DNA from: Azospirillum canadense
Lineage (GTDB): Bacteria; Pseudomonadota; Alphaproteobacteria; Azospirillales; Azospirillaceae
NCBI RefSeq assembly: GCF_025961225.1
Contig: NZ_JAOQNG010000003.1
Coordinates: forward strand, 186,001 to 250,000
Direction of reading: 5' to 3'
Length of the DNA stretch: 64,000 nt
Positions 42,697 through 52,190 of the stretch are shown here, piece by piece (within the stretch, counting starts at the first letter, position 1; each line of letters begins with the position of its first letter). The notes under the pieces are model-generated. The model did no database searches, was not told where the DNA came from, and was given only the letters and a program-made list of their open reading frames with translations. Made by a program: the position numbers and the translations under genes.

Positions 42697-43419
42697 TCAC
42701 AGGCCCAGGTAGGCGACCCTCAGTCGTTCGTTGTGGCGTATCTCCGCGGCGGGGCCGGCCAGCGCCACGTGCCCTTCGTCGAGCACAAGGCAGCTGTCCG
42801 CGATCCCCATGGCCGCGGCGAAATTCTGCTCCGCCATCAAGATGGCGCAGCCGGCGGAGTCCTTGATGCGGCCGAGCGCCTCGAACAGCTCTTCCACCAG
42901 CTTCGGCGCCAGACCGGCGGAGGGCTCGTCGAGGATCAGCAGCTTGGGCTCGATCATCAGCGCCCGCGCGATGGCCAGCATCTGGCGCTGCCCGCCGCTC
43001 ATGGAACCGGCGAGCTGGCCCTGGCGCTGGTGCAGGATCGGAAAGAGGTTGAACACGGTGTCGAGCAGCCGTCGGCGTTCTCCCTGGGCGCCGCGGGGCC
43101 GCAACGCCTCGAAGGCGCCGCGCAGGTTCTCCTCCACGGTGGCGTTGGCGAAGCAGCGGGCGCCGTCGGGGACAAAGGCGACGCCGGCGTGCGCCAATTG
43201 CCAGGTGGACAGGCGCGACAGGTCGCGGTCGTCGAGGCGGAGCGTGCGCCGGCTGACGTCCACAGTGCCCACCAGCGCGCGCAGCGACGTCGTCTTGCCC
43301 GCCCCGTTGGGGCCGAGCAGGACGAGAAGTTCCCCGCCCGACACCGCGAACTCCAGGTGCGGAACCACCATCAGGTCGCCGTAGCCGGCCTTTTCGATGC
43401 GGACCTGGACCCTGTTCAC
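42697..43419 (-). CDS. livF: Branched-chain-type ABC transporter ATP-binding protein LivF
   Basis: Cytoplasmic ATPase of 240 residues. Walker A LLGPNGAGKTTSLRAL, signature SMSGGQRQMLAIARAL, Walker B LLILDEPSAGLAP, and the H-loop region AILMAEQNF with Gln, usual in LivF. The GTG start overlaps the livG stop as GTGA, which excludes the longer upstream frame. Works with LivG, LivH, LivM and the binding protein at 41434. Confidence 0.9.
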   Translation of the reverse strand: MNRVQVRIEKAGYGDLMVVPHLEFAVSGGELLVLLGPNGAGKTTSLRALVGTVDVSRRTLRLDDRDLSRLSTWQLAHAGVAFVPDGARCFANATVEENLRGAFEALRPRGAQGERRRLLDTVFNLFPILHQRQGQLAGSMSGGQRQMLAIARALMIEPKLLILDEPSAGLAPKLVEELFEALGRIKDSAGCAILMAEQNFAAAMGIADSCLVLDEGHVALAGPAAEIRHNERLRVAYLGL

Positions 43420-44174
43420 AGCGTGAATCCCTTTCCCAGATAGGCCTCGCGGACGTCGGGGTCGGTCAGGACGCGTTGCGGCGCACCCTCGGCCAGCAGG
43501 CGCCCCTGGTTGAGCACGATGGCGTGCTGGCACAGCCGCGCGATGATGCGCATGACGTGCTCGATCACCACGACCGTGACGCCCAAGACGTGGATCTCGC
43601 GCACCAGCCCGATCACCTGGTCGGTGTCCTCCAGGCTCAAGCCGGCCATGGACTCGTCGAGCAGCAGGACCTCTGGGCGGCAGGCCAGCGCCCGCGCGAT
43701 CTCCAGCCGCCGCAGGTCGGAGACGGACAGCTGGCCACAGCGGGTGGTGACCGCCGGACGCAGGCCGCAGTAGTGCGCCAGGTCCGCCGCGCTACGCACT
43801 CCGGACGGCAGGGGCCGGTCAGAGCGGGCGTAGAGCAGCGGGACGGAGATGACCTCCTGAATCGTCAGCTCCTTCGGCACCTTCGGGACTTGGTAGGTCC
43901 GGGCGAGGCCGCGGTGCACGATGCGGTCCGGCCGCAGGCCGGTGATCGGTTGCCCCTTCAGCACGACGCGCCCCGCCACGGGCGGAATCTGGCCCGAGAC
44001 CATGTTCACGAAGGTGCTCTTGCCCGACCCGTTCGGCCCGATCAGCGCGGTGATCGTCCCGCCGGGAATGTCGAGCGTGACGTTGTCGATGGCCCGCAGA
44101 CCCCCAAAGGCGACGGTGCAGCCGTCGATGCGCAGACCATCCATCACAATCTCATCCATCACGGCCCCGCTCAT
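43416..44174 (-). CDS. livG: Branched-chain-type ABC transporter ATP-binding protein LivG
   Basis: ATPase of 252 residues. Walker A ALIGPNGSGKSTFVNMVSG; the signature region is LSVSDLRRLEIARALA, where LSVSD replaces the usual LSYGQ and is a little unusual; Walker B VLLLDESMAGLS; H-loop TVVVIEHVMRII. The C-terminus VREAYLGKG is typical of LivG. It overlaps livM by 4 bp and livF by 4 bp. Confidence 0.9.
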   Translation of the reverse strand: MSGAVMDEIVMDGLRIDGCTVAFGGLRAIDNVTLDIPGGTITALIGPNGSGKSTFVNMVSGQIPPVAGRVVLKGQPITGLRPDRIVHRGLARTYQVPKVPKELTIQEVISVPLLYARSDRPLPSGVRSAADLAHYCGLRPAVTTRCGQLSVSDLRRLEIARALACRPEVLLLDESMAGLSLEDTDQVIGLVREIHVLGVTVVVIEHVMRIIARLCQHAIVLNQGRLLAEGAPQRVLTDPDVREAYLGKGFTL

Positions 44175-45142
44175 GACGCGAGCCTCGCCTTGACGGTGTC
44201 CGCCTCGGCCGCGGGCTTGCGGCGCCGCCGGACGAGGCCCCTCGCGAAGCCGACCAGCCCCACCGGCATGCCGACGATGAAAAGGATGATCACCGCGCCA
44301 TAGACGACCTGGTACCCGACGCCGCCGACGAAATGGCGCGCCACCTCCTCCAGCGCGCGCAGCGCCACGGCGCCGATGATCGGCCCCAGCGTCGTGTCCA
44401 TGCCGCCGAGGATGGTCACCGCCAGCGGCAGGACGTTCCAGTTGGTGGTGAAGACGTCCTCAGGGATGACGTAGCCGTAAAGCCCGGCGTAGCAGGCCCC
44501 GGCCAGCCCGGCGACCATGCCCGACACGGCGAAGGCCAGGATTTTCAACCGGGTGACCGGTACGCCCGAGGCCGCGGCGAGGTGGGGGTTGTTGCGGATC
44601 ATGAAGAAGGCCGGCCGGAACCGCGGGCCGAGGAAGATATCGCTGACCGTGGCCGCCACGACCAGACAGGCGGTGATGAAGAGAAGCTGGTGGGGCGGCG
44701 AGCCGCCTGCGATGACCGGCGGCATGATGCCCGTCGATCCGCCGGTCAGGTCCGGCGTCACCAGGATGAAGACCTGGATGGACAGGCTGAACGACAGGGT
44801 GGCGATGGTGAAGTAGAGCCGGCGCAGACGCAGCGTCACCGCGCCCAGCAGCACCGCGACGGCGCCGCACAGGAGGATGCCCGCGGCCCATCCCAACACG
44901 GGCCCGAACACCGGCGTCAACAGCGCCGAGCCGTAGCCGCCCATGCCGAAGAAAGCCGCGTGCCCCAGCGACACTTGGCCGGTGCGGGACAGGATATCCC
45001 AGGCGAGTGCCAGGATGGCTGACACGGCAACGCCGATGGCGATCTGCACAAAGAAGGGATGCTCCGCGACCGCCACCACGACGAAGGGCGCCGCGACCGC
45101 CGCGTAGAAGCCGAGCCGGTTGAGAAGCCGTGCCGCGTTCAT
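44171..45142 (-). CDS. livM: ABC transporter permease LivM
   Basis: Inner-membrane permease of 323 residues with about nine hydrophobic helices. The LivM signatures are DILSRTGQVSLGHAAFFGMG and AACYAGLYGYVIPEDVFTTN (short of the usual cytoplasmic EAA loop form), with AVTILGGMDTTLGPIIGAVA near the end. The ATG at 45142 overlaps the livH stop; the frame stays open upstream through livH, but that part is a shadow. A basic C-terminus (RRRRKPAAEADTV) faces the cytoplasm. Confidence 0.9.
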   Translation of the reverse strand: MNAARLLNRLGFYAAVAAPFVVVAVAEHPFFVQIAIGVAVSAILALAWDILSRTGQVSLGHAAFFGMGGYGSALLTPVFGPVLGWAAGILLCGAVAVLLGAVTLRLRRLYFTIATLSFSLSIQVFILVTPDLTGGSTGIMPPVIAGGSPPHQLLFITACLVVAATVSDIFLGPRFRPAFFMIRNNPHLAAASGVPVTRLKILAFAVSGMVAGLAGACYAGLYGYVIPEDVFTTNWNVLPLAVTILGGMDTTLGPIIGAVALRALEEVARHFVGGVGYQVVYGAVIILFIVGMPVGLVGFARGLVRRRRKPAAEADTVKARLAS

Positions 45143-46020
45143 GTCTGCACCTGCTTGCCGAACAGGCCGCTGGGCCGGACGATAAGGACGAGCAGCAGCA
45201 ACAGGAAGGCAACCCCGAAGCCCCAGCTTCCGCCTTGCGGCACGAAGGTGCTCGTCAGTCCCTCCGCCAAGGCGAGGATGGCCGCCCCGACCAGCGCGCC
45301 CGGAATGTTGCCGAGCCCGCCCAACGCGATGATGGCGAAGGCGCGGATGACCAAGTCCACTCCGACCGTTGGCTGCACATACAGCACCAGCGCGACCAGC
45401 CCGCCCGACACCCCGGCCGCCGCCCCGCCGATGACGAAGGACAGCTCGAAAACGCGGTCGACGTTGATGCCGGCGTGTAGCGCAAGCTCGGGATCGTCGC
45501 TGGCGAAGCGCATCTGCGTGCCGTAGCGGGTGTGGGTCTTGATCCACAGCATCACCAGGAACAGCGTCAGACCGACCAGCGCGACTGCGAAGTTGTTGCC
45601 CGGAATGGACACGTCTCCCAGGCGCAGCGAGGGCAGCAGGGCCGGAGCCTGCATGACCCGCGGGTCGGGCGACCACAGGATGACGGCGATGTTCAGCAGC
45701 AAGATCGACAGGCCGAGCGTGGCGAGCAGCTGGTTGTGCTCGTCCTGCTTCAGAACGCGGGCCAGGAACACGCGGTAGACCAGCATCGAGAACAGCCCGA
45801 GCGCCACGCCCGAGGCTGCCATGCCAAGCCAGGGGGATAAGGCGTAGCGCGTGTGCAGCCAATAGGTCAAGAAGGCGCCGAGCATGACGAATTCGCCATG
45901 CGCGAAGTTGATGATGCGGGTCACCCCAACCGTCAGCGTCAGTCCTGCGGCCACCGCCGCATAGAGCCCCGCGATGGTGAGGGACAGGAGAACGGCTTGG
46001 CTCACTGAGGCGATGGTCAT
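45139..46020 (-). CDS. livH: ABC transporter permease LivH
   Basis: Inner-membrane permease of 293 residues. It begins with a hydrophobic SQAVLLSLTIAGLYAAVAAG, followed by the LivH signature VTRIINFAHGEFVMLGAF, and later VIRAFAIIALGGLGNIPGAL and LVLIVRPSGLFG. It lies 24 bp after the CoA ligase gene in the same operon and pairs with LivM. Confidence 0.92.
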   Translation of the reverse strand: MTIASVSQAVLLSLTIAGLYAAVAAGLTLTVGVTRIINFAHGEFVMLGAFLTYWLHTRYALSPWLGMAASGVALGLFSMLVYRVFLARVLKQDEHNQLLATLGLSILLLNIAVILWSPDPRVMQAPALLPSLRLGDVSIPGNNFAVALVGLTLFLVMLWIKTHTRYGTQMRFASDDPELALHAGINVDRVFELSFVIGGAAAGVSGGLVALVLYVQPTVGVDLVIRAFAIIALGGLGNIPGALVGAAILALAEGLTSTFVPQGGSWGFGVAFLLLLLVLIVRPSGLFGKQVQT

Positions 46021-46044
46021 GCCCGCCTTCCTGCGAAGGGACGC

Positions 46045-47382
46045 TCACGCGTCGCCGTTGGCGTCCGATGTGGCTTCCGAGAAGTCCAGCAGCTTCGACT
46101 TGTATTCGCTGCGCGGCAGCGTGCCGGCGGGGACGAGCTGGACCGCCGTGCTCACCACCAGGGTCGCGCGCATATCCCGCTCGATCCGTTCACGCAGGTC
46201 GTCGGAGGGCGCCGCGCCCTCGGCCAGTTCCACGACCACCTTCAGGGGCGGCGCCTGCTTCACCCCCTTGGCACTTGGTCGGATGGAGATGACGCCGCTG
46301 ACCGCCGGTGCGAAGCGGTTGACCACCTCGCGCACGGCGGAGGGGAAGACGTTGACGCCACGCACAATCAGCATGTCGTCGGTCCGTCCGATGCAGCGGA
46401 CGCGCGGCGACGTGCGGCCACAGGCGCAGGGCTCGGTCCAGATTACGGCATGGTCGCGGGTGCGAAAGCGCAGCAGGGGCGCGCCCCGGTGCCGCAGATG
46501 GGTGAGCACCAGCTCGCCCTTCGCCCCGTCGGCGACGGGAACCGGCGCACCGGTTTCGGGGTCGATCAGCTCGAAATGGACGAAGCCGCGCCCGGAGAAA
46601 TGCATGCCCTGCTGGTGCTCGCATTCGCCCCAGAGAGAGACGGAGATGTCGCCGATCCCCATGGCCTCGGTGACCCGGGCGTTCCAGGCCTCCTGCAGCT
46701 TGGTGCGCATGGCGGGCTCGCCGCCGCCCGGTTCGCCGGCGACCATGATGCGCTCGATGCTGCTGCCGCGCAGATCGAGCCCGCGGTCCCGCCCGATCTC
46801 GGCGAGGTGCAGTGCGTAGGACGGCGTGCAGGCCAGGGCCTGGGGCTTCAGGAGTTTGATCGCCGCCAGCAGCCGCTCGGTGTTGCCGGTGCCGACGGGG
46901 ATGTGGCACAGGCCCAGCCTAGGAAAGGCGTCGAGCGCCGCACCCGCCACGAAGGGGCCGGCGTTGTAGGTGGTGACGATGCGCTGGCCAGGCGACACCC
47001 CAGAGGCCGCGTAGCTGCGGCAGGAGGTGCGGACCCAGTTGTCCAGATCGCCCGCGGTCAGCGGGATGTAGCTGGGAATGCCCGTCGTACCACTGGTGGA
47101 GAAGATGCGCACGACCTCCTCCATCGGGGCTGCCAGATGCGTGCCGATGGGGTCCGCCTCGCTGCGGCTTCTGCGCAGTTCGTCCTTCTCCGTCAGAGGC
47201 AGGGCACTGATGTCGTCCAGCCCGCCCACCGCCTCCGGCGTGGTGAAGCCGGCGGCTGTCAGCTTATCGCGGAAGAAGCGCGACTTGGCGAAGAGGTAGC
47301 GGATTTGCTCCCGGTACAGCGCGTCGTCCTGCTCCCGCTGCTCCGCCCAAGGGCGCGTTTCGATTTCCGGTTCGAACATCAC
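46045..47382 (-). CDS. PaaK-like phenylacetate/aryl-CoA ligase
   Basis: AMP-forming acyl-CoA ligase of 445 residues. P-loop IFSTSGTTGIPSYIPLT, adenylate-binding EAMGIGDISVSLWGECEHQQ, hinge CIGRTDDMLIVRGVNVFPSA, and C-terminal PRSEYKSKLLDF with the catalytic Lys region. It closely follows the PaaK plan (TTGxP, no long N-terminal AMP-binding lid). It probably activates the acid imported by the co-encoded Liv transporter, such as a phenylacetate- or benzoate-like compound; the substrate is inferred only. Confidence 0.88.
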   Translation of the reverse strand: MMFEPEIETRPWAEQREQDDALYREQIRYLFAKSRFFRDKLTAAGFTTPEAVGGLDDISALPLTEKDELRRSRSEADPIGTHLAAPMEEVVRIFSTSGTTGIPSYIPLTAGDLDNWVRTSCRSYAASGVSPGQRIVTTYNAGPFVAGAALDAFPRLGLCHIPVGTGNTERLLAAIKLLKPQALACTPSYALHLAEIGRDRGLDLRGSSIERIMVAGEPGGGEPAMRTKLQEAWNARVTEAMGIGDISVSLWGECEHQQGMHFSGRGFVHFELIDPETGAPVPVADGAKGELVLTHLRHRGAPLLRFRTRDHAVIWTEPCACGRTSPRVRCIGRTDDMLIVRGVNVFPSAVREVVNRFAPAVSGVISIRPSAKGVKQAPPLKVVVELAEGAAPSDDLRERIERDMRATLVVSTAVQLVPAGTLPRSEYKSKLLDFSEATSDANGDA

Positions 47383-47395
47383 GGGGACACCTCCT

Positions 47396-48181
47396 TCAAC
47401 CGGCGGGGTCGTAGGTGATGGCAGCCTCGGCGTGGTGCGCCAGGAGGAAGCCGATGGGGCGCCGCTGCTCCTCGGCGAGGTGGCCCAAGATGCCCGCGGT
47501 GCGCGCCAGGATCGGGATGGCCTTGATCATGGCGGGCGGGAAGTCGAGATCCATCAGCACCGCGGCAATGGGACCGGACACGTTCAACGGCAGCGCTTTG
47601 CCCCACGCCGCGTTCACGGCGGTGCGGAACCGGTCGAGCAGGTCGACATGGCGTCCCGCCACCCCGCGCTCCCGCGCCAGCGCCATGATGCGCTCCGCCC
47701 GCGGATCGTCGGGATGGTGGATGGGATGGCCGAAGCCGGGCATCTTGCCGCCCTGCCCTCGAATGGCGGCTGCGATGTCGCCGACCACCGCGTCGGCATC
47801 CTCGCCGGCGGCGGTGCGGGCCGCGGCGTCGGCAAGCACCTTGGCGCAGAGTTCGGCGGTGCCCAGCACGACCGTGCCACAGCCCAGGATGCCCGCGGCG
47901 ACGGCCCCCTGCAGGCAGTCGGGCGCCGCCGCCAGCGTCATGCGCGCGGCCTGCGCCGTGGGGGTCAGGCCATGTTCCGTGATCGCGACGAGAAGCAGGT
48001 CGAGGAAATAGCGCTGCTCGTCGGTGGGCTTCCTGCCGGTTATGAGAAAGAAAAAGAAATCCGTGAATCCGTATTGGCCCATGATCTCATCAACGAGATC
48101 CTTGCCGCGAACCTCGATCCGGTGCGCTTCCGAGGTGCAGATCCCGCTGACCGCCGGACCCGGCTTTCCGATCAACATCAC
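47396..48181 (-). CDS. Citryl-CoA lyase / short citrate-synthase-like protein
   Basis: Citrate-synthase fold protein of 261 residues, shorter than true citrate synthase (about 430). It keeps the large-domain helices and the catalytic His loop KMPGFGHPIHHPDDPRAERI, plus NVSGPIAAVLMDLDFPP near the end where synthases carry the catalytic Asp. Such proteins act as citryl-CoA lyases or (2-methyl)citrate-like enzymes. First gene of the leftward operon, 13 bp before the CoA ligase, and divergent from a GntR regulator. Confidence 0.83.
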   Translation of the reverse strand: MMLIGKPGPAVSGICTSEAHRIEVRGKDLVDEIMGQYGFTDFFFFLITGRKPTDEQRYFLDLLLVAITEHGLTPTAQAARMTLAAAPDCLQGAVAAGILGCGTVVLGTAELCAKVLADAAARTAAGEDADAVVGDIAAAIRGQGGKMPGFGHPIHHPDDPRAERIMALARERGVAGRHVDLLDRFRTAVNAAWGKALPLNVSGPIAAVLMDLDFPPAMIKAIPILARTAGILGHLAEEQRRPIGFLLAHHAEAAITYDPAG

Positions 48182-48336
48182 GCTCCTCCCCTCAACCTGA
48201 GTTGCGCAGGGAACGAGTCGGCCCGCTCGGGCGCTTCAACGGCGCGCGGAGCCGTGGCGACAGCGGCGGCAGCCGCCTTTGCGGGGCCGTGGGACCTTTC
48301 CTCGTCGCTGCGTCGAGCCGTTCTTTTTGGCAGTCG

Positions 48337-48349
48337 ATTGTAGGACAAT
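48337..48349. promoter_or_regulatory. Candidate GntR operator
   Basis: Perfect dyad ATTGT-AGG-ACAAT in the 222-bp gap between the divergent operon at 48181 and the GntR gene at 48404. The ATTGT/ACAAT half-sites match the common operator form of FCD-type GntR proteins (such as VanR-like ATTGTATACAAT). Confidence 0.6.
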
Positions 48350-48403
48350 AACGCCCTATAGTTGGGTCGTCAAACAATTCGCGGCCTGCTATGACCATTG
48401 ATC

Positions 48404-49117
48404 ATGGCGCTCACCGAAAACAGAATGGCCATGCCTGATTCCGACGGACGTCCGACGATCCCTGCCCACGGCGGGACGGTCGATTACGTTGTCGATCACC
48501 TGCGGTCCGGCATGCTTCAGGGCCGCTACGCGCCGGGCCAACGGCTGATCGAGGCGGACCTCACCCGTGATCTCCGCGTCAGCCGCGGGCCGCTGCGCGA
48601 GGCGTTCCGGAGGTTGTCGGCGGAAGGCCTAATCGAGATCGTACCCCACCGGGGCGCGCTGGTCCGACGGTTGACCCTGCGCGAAATGACAGAGTTGTTC
48701 CAGATACGCCAAAGCTTGGAGATGCTCGCTGCCCGCCTCGCCGCGGAGGCCATGACCGACCCGGCGGTCCGGGCGCGGTTCGAGACGGACATCGAACCGA
48801 TCTGGAACGACGCCCCGCGCGTTGCCAGCCTCGACTACATCGACGAGAACCATCGTTTCCACGACGCCATCGTGGCCGCCAGCGGAAATGAACAGCTGAT
48901 GAAGCTCACGCGTCAGCTTCGGTTGCCGGTGCTCATGTCCCAGCTCATCAGCTCGCTGAAATCCGAAAACATCGCCGCGTCGCTCGCCGAGCATCGAGCC
49001 ATCGCGCGTGCCATTCTCGCGGGCGACGGCAAGGCGGCGGAAGAGCGTGTGACGGCGCACCTTCAGCGAGCGCTTGGGGTCGCCGAGGCCATGCCGAACC
49101 GTGTGTTCAGCCCATGA
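48404..49117 (+). CDS. GntR-family (FCD) regulator
   Basis: Transcription factor of 237 residues. Winged helix around residues 25-80 (YAPGQRLIEADLTRDLRVSR, GPLREAFRRLSAEGL) and FCD domain with LFQIRQSLEMLAARLA, DENHRFHDAIV (Asp/His ligands) and LAEHRAIARAILAGD. It is divergent from the Liv/CoA-ligase operon, with one palindromic operator between, so autoregulation and control of that operon are likely. An ATG at 48425 is an alternative start. Confidence 0.9.
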   Translation: MALTENRMAMPDSDGRPTIPAHGGTVDYVVDHLRSGMLQGRYAPGQRLIEADLTRDLRVSRGPLREAFRRLSAEGLIEIVPHRGALVRRLTLREMTELFQIRQSLEMLAARLAAEAMTDPAVRARFETDIEPIWNDAPRVASLDYIDENHRFHDAIVAASGNEQLMKLTRQLRLPVLMSQLISSLKSENIAASLAEHRAIARAILAGDGKAAEERVTAHLQRALGVAEAMPNRVFSP

Positions 49118-49249
49118 CGACCCTCTCGTCCTTCATCGAGGCTGAACTGAAGGGTAAAGACTGGACATTGGTGCAAAAAAGGCAGGTGAGCTCTGGCGGC
49201 CCGCCGGCTCAGTCGATATAGAGGCGTCCCGCTGAAGCCGAGAGCCGGA

Positions 49250-49315
49250 TGCCCTACAAGGCCAACGAGAGCCGTCGTCACAAGATCCCGCGCGCCCGTT
49301 ATCGTGTTGAGAACT
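49250..49315 (+). pseudogene. IS903-like transposase N-terminal scrap
   Basis: MPYKANESRRHKIPRARYRV then EN and a stop: a diverged match to the start of the transposases at 36893 and 55863, with the same upstream CCGAGAGCC leader. The IS1182 element begins immediately after, so the rest was displaced. Confidence 0.8.
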
Positions 49316-49319
49316 GACA

Positions 49320-51092
49320 CTGTTGGCGAACCCGGTGGCTCAGGTCACAGCGGGGCTACACACGGTTGCGAAGCGTGAGCGGCGCGTTTTTGCAAGTGGC
49401 TGGTCGGAAAGCCAAGCGTAGGCCCGGACCAAGTTCATGGCCGTGGCCGCAAGGACTTCCTGGAGAGAGATCTTTGCCAAACCAAAGTAGCGGCATTTTC
49501 GGAGTTCAAAGGCTCGGGTCCCCTGCGAAAGGGTACCTTCGATGCCCGCGCGCCGCGCGTAGTCGGCCTGCCAGCCCTCGTTTTGCTGCTCGCGGCGCGC
49601 CTTCTGGGTGGCCTCGTGTTCGGGCTGCGGGCGTACCGTGATGCGGCGCGACGCCGAGGGCGCATGAGTACACAGAGCCCGGCTTGGGCAGCGTCGGCAG
49701 ATCGCATGGCCAAAGGTAATTTCAAGAACGTCGTTTCCCTGCATGTCTTTGCCGGGTTTCCAGGTCGTATTGAGCTGCCCTTGCGGGCAGCGCACCTTGC
49801 GGTTCTCCCAGTCAATGGTGAAGGCATCAATGGTGTAGCCGCCCGGCACTTTGCTTTGCCAGTTGCTGTTGGGCCGAACCGGACTGACGGGCGCGACGTG
49901 GAAATCCCGTGTCGAGCAGACCCGAATGCCGGCATCGATATACCCCGCATCCAGATAATGGCGATGCGGCAGGAGGCCCCGAGTTGCGAGCGCCTCGTGG
50001 ATCGGCACGGTCATACTCAGGTCCGGGACCGTTGCTGACGTCGTCACCACGTGGGTGATGAAATGAGGAGCGCCCTCATCACACGTTTCCGTCAGGTGAA
50101 CCTTGTCGCCGTGCCAGCCGGTCGTCCGCCGGTTGGCGTAGCGCGAATCTGGATCATAAGGCGTGTGCGCGCGCAGGCCCGCTGGCGGCAGATCAGCCGG
50201 TGTCCGCCACGTCACCTTGTCGTCGGCCACGTAGAACTGCTGAACCCAGTATTGGCGCAGGCACTGGACGGCTGGGCGCTCTCGCAGCCACGGCGGCGTT
50301 GTCGGCTCATAAAGAGCGGCGAGCAGCTGATGCCCATCGCTGCCAATTTGCTCGGCTAAGGTGCGCCGAGCGGCTTCGGTTTTGGGAAGGCGATGATCCT
50401 CCACGCGCCGACTGTAGCGGTCGCTCCAGTCTTCCCGGACCTGCGTGCGCAGCCATGCCGGGGCCACAGTGGCCAAATCGTTGAGCGCTGCTCGGAGCAT
50501 CTCGCCGACGCCTTCCAAGCGGTTGATGGTCCGTACCGCCGCCAAGACATCGGTGGAATCCGTCCGGTACCGGCCATGCGGCTTCAACAGACCACATTCG
50601 ATGAGCCGTCGGACAAGCGCGTCAAACACCAAATGCTCACCATGATCCGCAACCAAGCGGGCGCGAAACTCACACAGGACGGAAAAGTCGAAGCCCGGGT
50701 CGGTCAACTCAAGAGCCAAGGCGTATTTCCAGTCAATCCGGCTGCGCACGGCCTCCGCGGCTTGGCGGTCAGACAGCCCCTCAGCAAACTGCAGAACGCA
50801 GATGAGGGCCAGGCGCCATGGCGAGACGGCCGGCTGGCCGGTGTGCGACTATAGGGTGCTGAACAGCGTATCTTGGAAGATTGGGCCAAACTCATCCCGT
50901 AAGCGCATGCAAAGAGTGCCCTTGGGAAACGCCGCGCGGGCCACCCGGGCCGTCTCCGCCGGAATAGACTCAATGCGCTGTTTTGGCAGTGACATGGCAG
51001 TTCTCCCCAACGGCATCACCTCCCCTAACAGCCGGAGCAGAGGTTCGATCGGCTCAGGAACGGCGGACCGACGCTGCCAAGTTCGCCAACGG
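49320..51092 (-). mobile_element. IS1182-family element
   Basis: Inverted tips GTTGGCGAAC (49322-49331) and GTTCGCCAAC (51081-51090) enclose one transposase gene. Exact outer ends and target duplication were not determined. It is inserted beside an IS903-like scrap on the left. Confidence 0.8.
49340..50995 (-). pseudogene. IS1182 transposase with in-frame amber codon
   Basis: From the ATG at 50995 (MSLPKQRIESIPAETARVA) the frame is open except for TAG at codon 49 (50849-50851), where FSTL is followed by SHTGQPAVSPWRLALICVLQ; related proteins have a Tyr-like residue there. Downstream everything is intact: RTDSTDVLAAVR, HYLDAGYIDAG and RRAGIEGTLSQGTR (DDE), 551 codons in total. A single substitution would restore it. 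A downstream start at 50749 would lack the N-terminal domain. Confidence 0.88.
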
Positions 51093-51349
51093 TATCAATT
51101 GGTCACGCGCCGCTTCGGTCGTGTGATGTGGTGACGGCGGGCAGCGTTCGCTTTGTAGGGCTCGGCCAGGAACCTGAACGGAGGCGGAGCCATGGCCTAC
51201 GGCATCAGCCCCATCCGTGCAACAGCCCGTCTCGCGGAAGACTTTGGAACTCACCGCCCGGACAGCTTGGCTTGGGCACTGAGCTTGAAACAAGTGTGCT
51301 TGCGCAGCGTTCTAAATCTGGAGCATTGCTGAACGTGAGGTCGGGACGA

Positions 51350-52012
51350 ATGCGCCGGTTTCTACGGGACAATGGGCTGTCGATCACACTGTTCGCCCTG
51401 TTCTTCGTCTCGGTCGTCGGCCAAGTTTTGACCGGGTGGCGAGCACTTGTGGCGGACCTTGGTATTCATGGCCTGCCGCCGGTCGGCTTGCTCGACTACC
51501 TGACCACTGGCCATTTCCTGTCGGCAACCTTCGAGAACTGGGAGAGCGAGTTTCTCCAGATGTCGGTCTACGTTCTGCTGACCGTCATCCTGATCCAGAA
51601 GGGCTCGTCGGAGTCCAAAAAGCCGGACGAAGCCAACCCTGAGGACGAGACGCCGGAGGCGAAGCACGGCGATCCCGACGCGCCCTGGCCGGTCCACCGC
51701 GGCGGCTTGCTGCTCCGGCTCTACTCGCATTCGCTCAGCCTCGCCCTGCTGACGCTATTCGTTCTGTCGTTTTGGCTGCATCTGGCGGGCAGCACGCGGC
51801 GCTCCAACGAGGAGGCGTTGTGGCATCAGCAGCCCACGAAGACCATGAGCGAAACCCTCGTCGACCCGGAGTTCTGGTACGAGAGCTTCCAGAACTGGCA
51901 AAGCGAGTTCCTGTCCATGGGCGTACTCATGGTCTTGGGCATTTATCTGCGCGAGCGCGGGTCGCCGGAGTCCAAGCCGGTCGCCGCACCGCACGCCAAG
52001 ACTGGCCATTGA
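51350..52012 (+). CDS. DUF6766-like membrane protein
   Basis: Inner-membrane protein of 220 residues starting MRRFLRDNGLSITLFALFFV. Four hydrophobic segments form two pairs, each with a similar repeat: FENWESEFLQMSVYVLLTVI and FQNWQSEFLSMGVLMVLGIY, both followed by a charged SESKxP-type loop. This internal duplication is characteristic of the family. GGTCGGGACGA lies before the ATG. Function unknown. Confidence 0.8.
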   Translation: MRRFLRDNGLSITLFALFFVSVVGQVLTGWRALVADLGIHGLPPVGLLDYLTTGHFLSATFENWESEFLQMSVYVLLTVILIQKGSSESKKPDEANPEDETPEAKHGDPDAPWPVHRGGLLLRLYSHSLSLALLTLFVLSFWLHLAGSTRRSNEEALWHQQPTKTMSETLVDPEFWYESFQNWQSEFLSMGVLMVLGIYLRERGSPESKPVAAPHAKTGH

Positions 52013-52190
52013 CCGCTTTCGCGTACGCTTTGCACAAACCGCCCAATTGCTGAGCGAGCGGCGCCCGAAAGGTCGTCATTGATTTGTGTTCCATGCGAAT
52101 AGTGCATATCGCACCACGGTCAGCCGGGCGTTGCTTGTTGTGCGGCGCAGCATTACGTTTGGCTCGTTAACGCTCTTGGGCGTTTCCTCC

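Noticed and set aside
45143..46048. Apparent continuation of livM upstream as one 625-residue frame
   Set aside because: This part lies out of frame over livH, which has all LivH signatures; livM has its own ATG at 45142 overlapping the livH stop.
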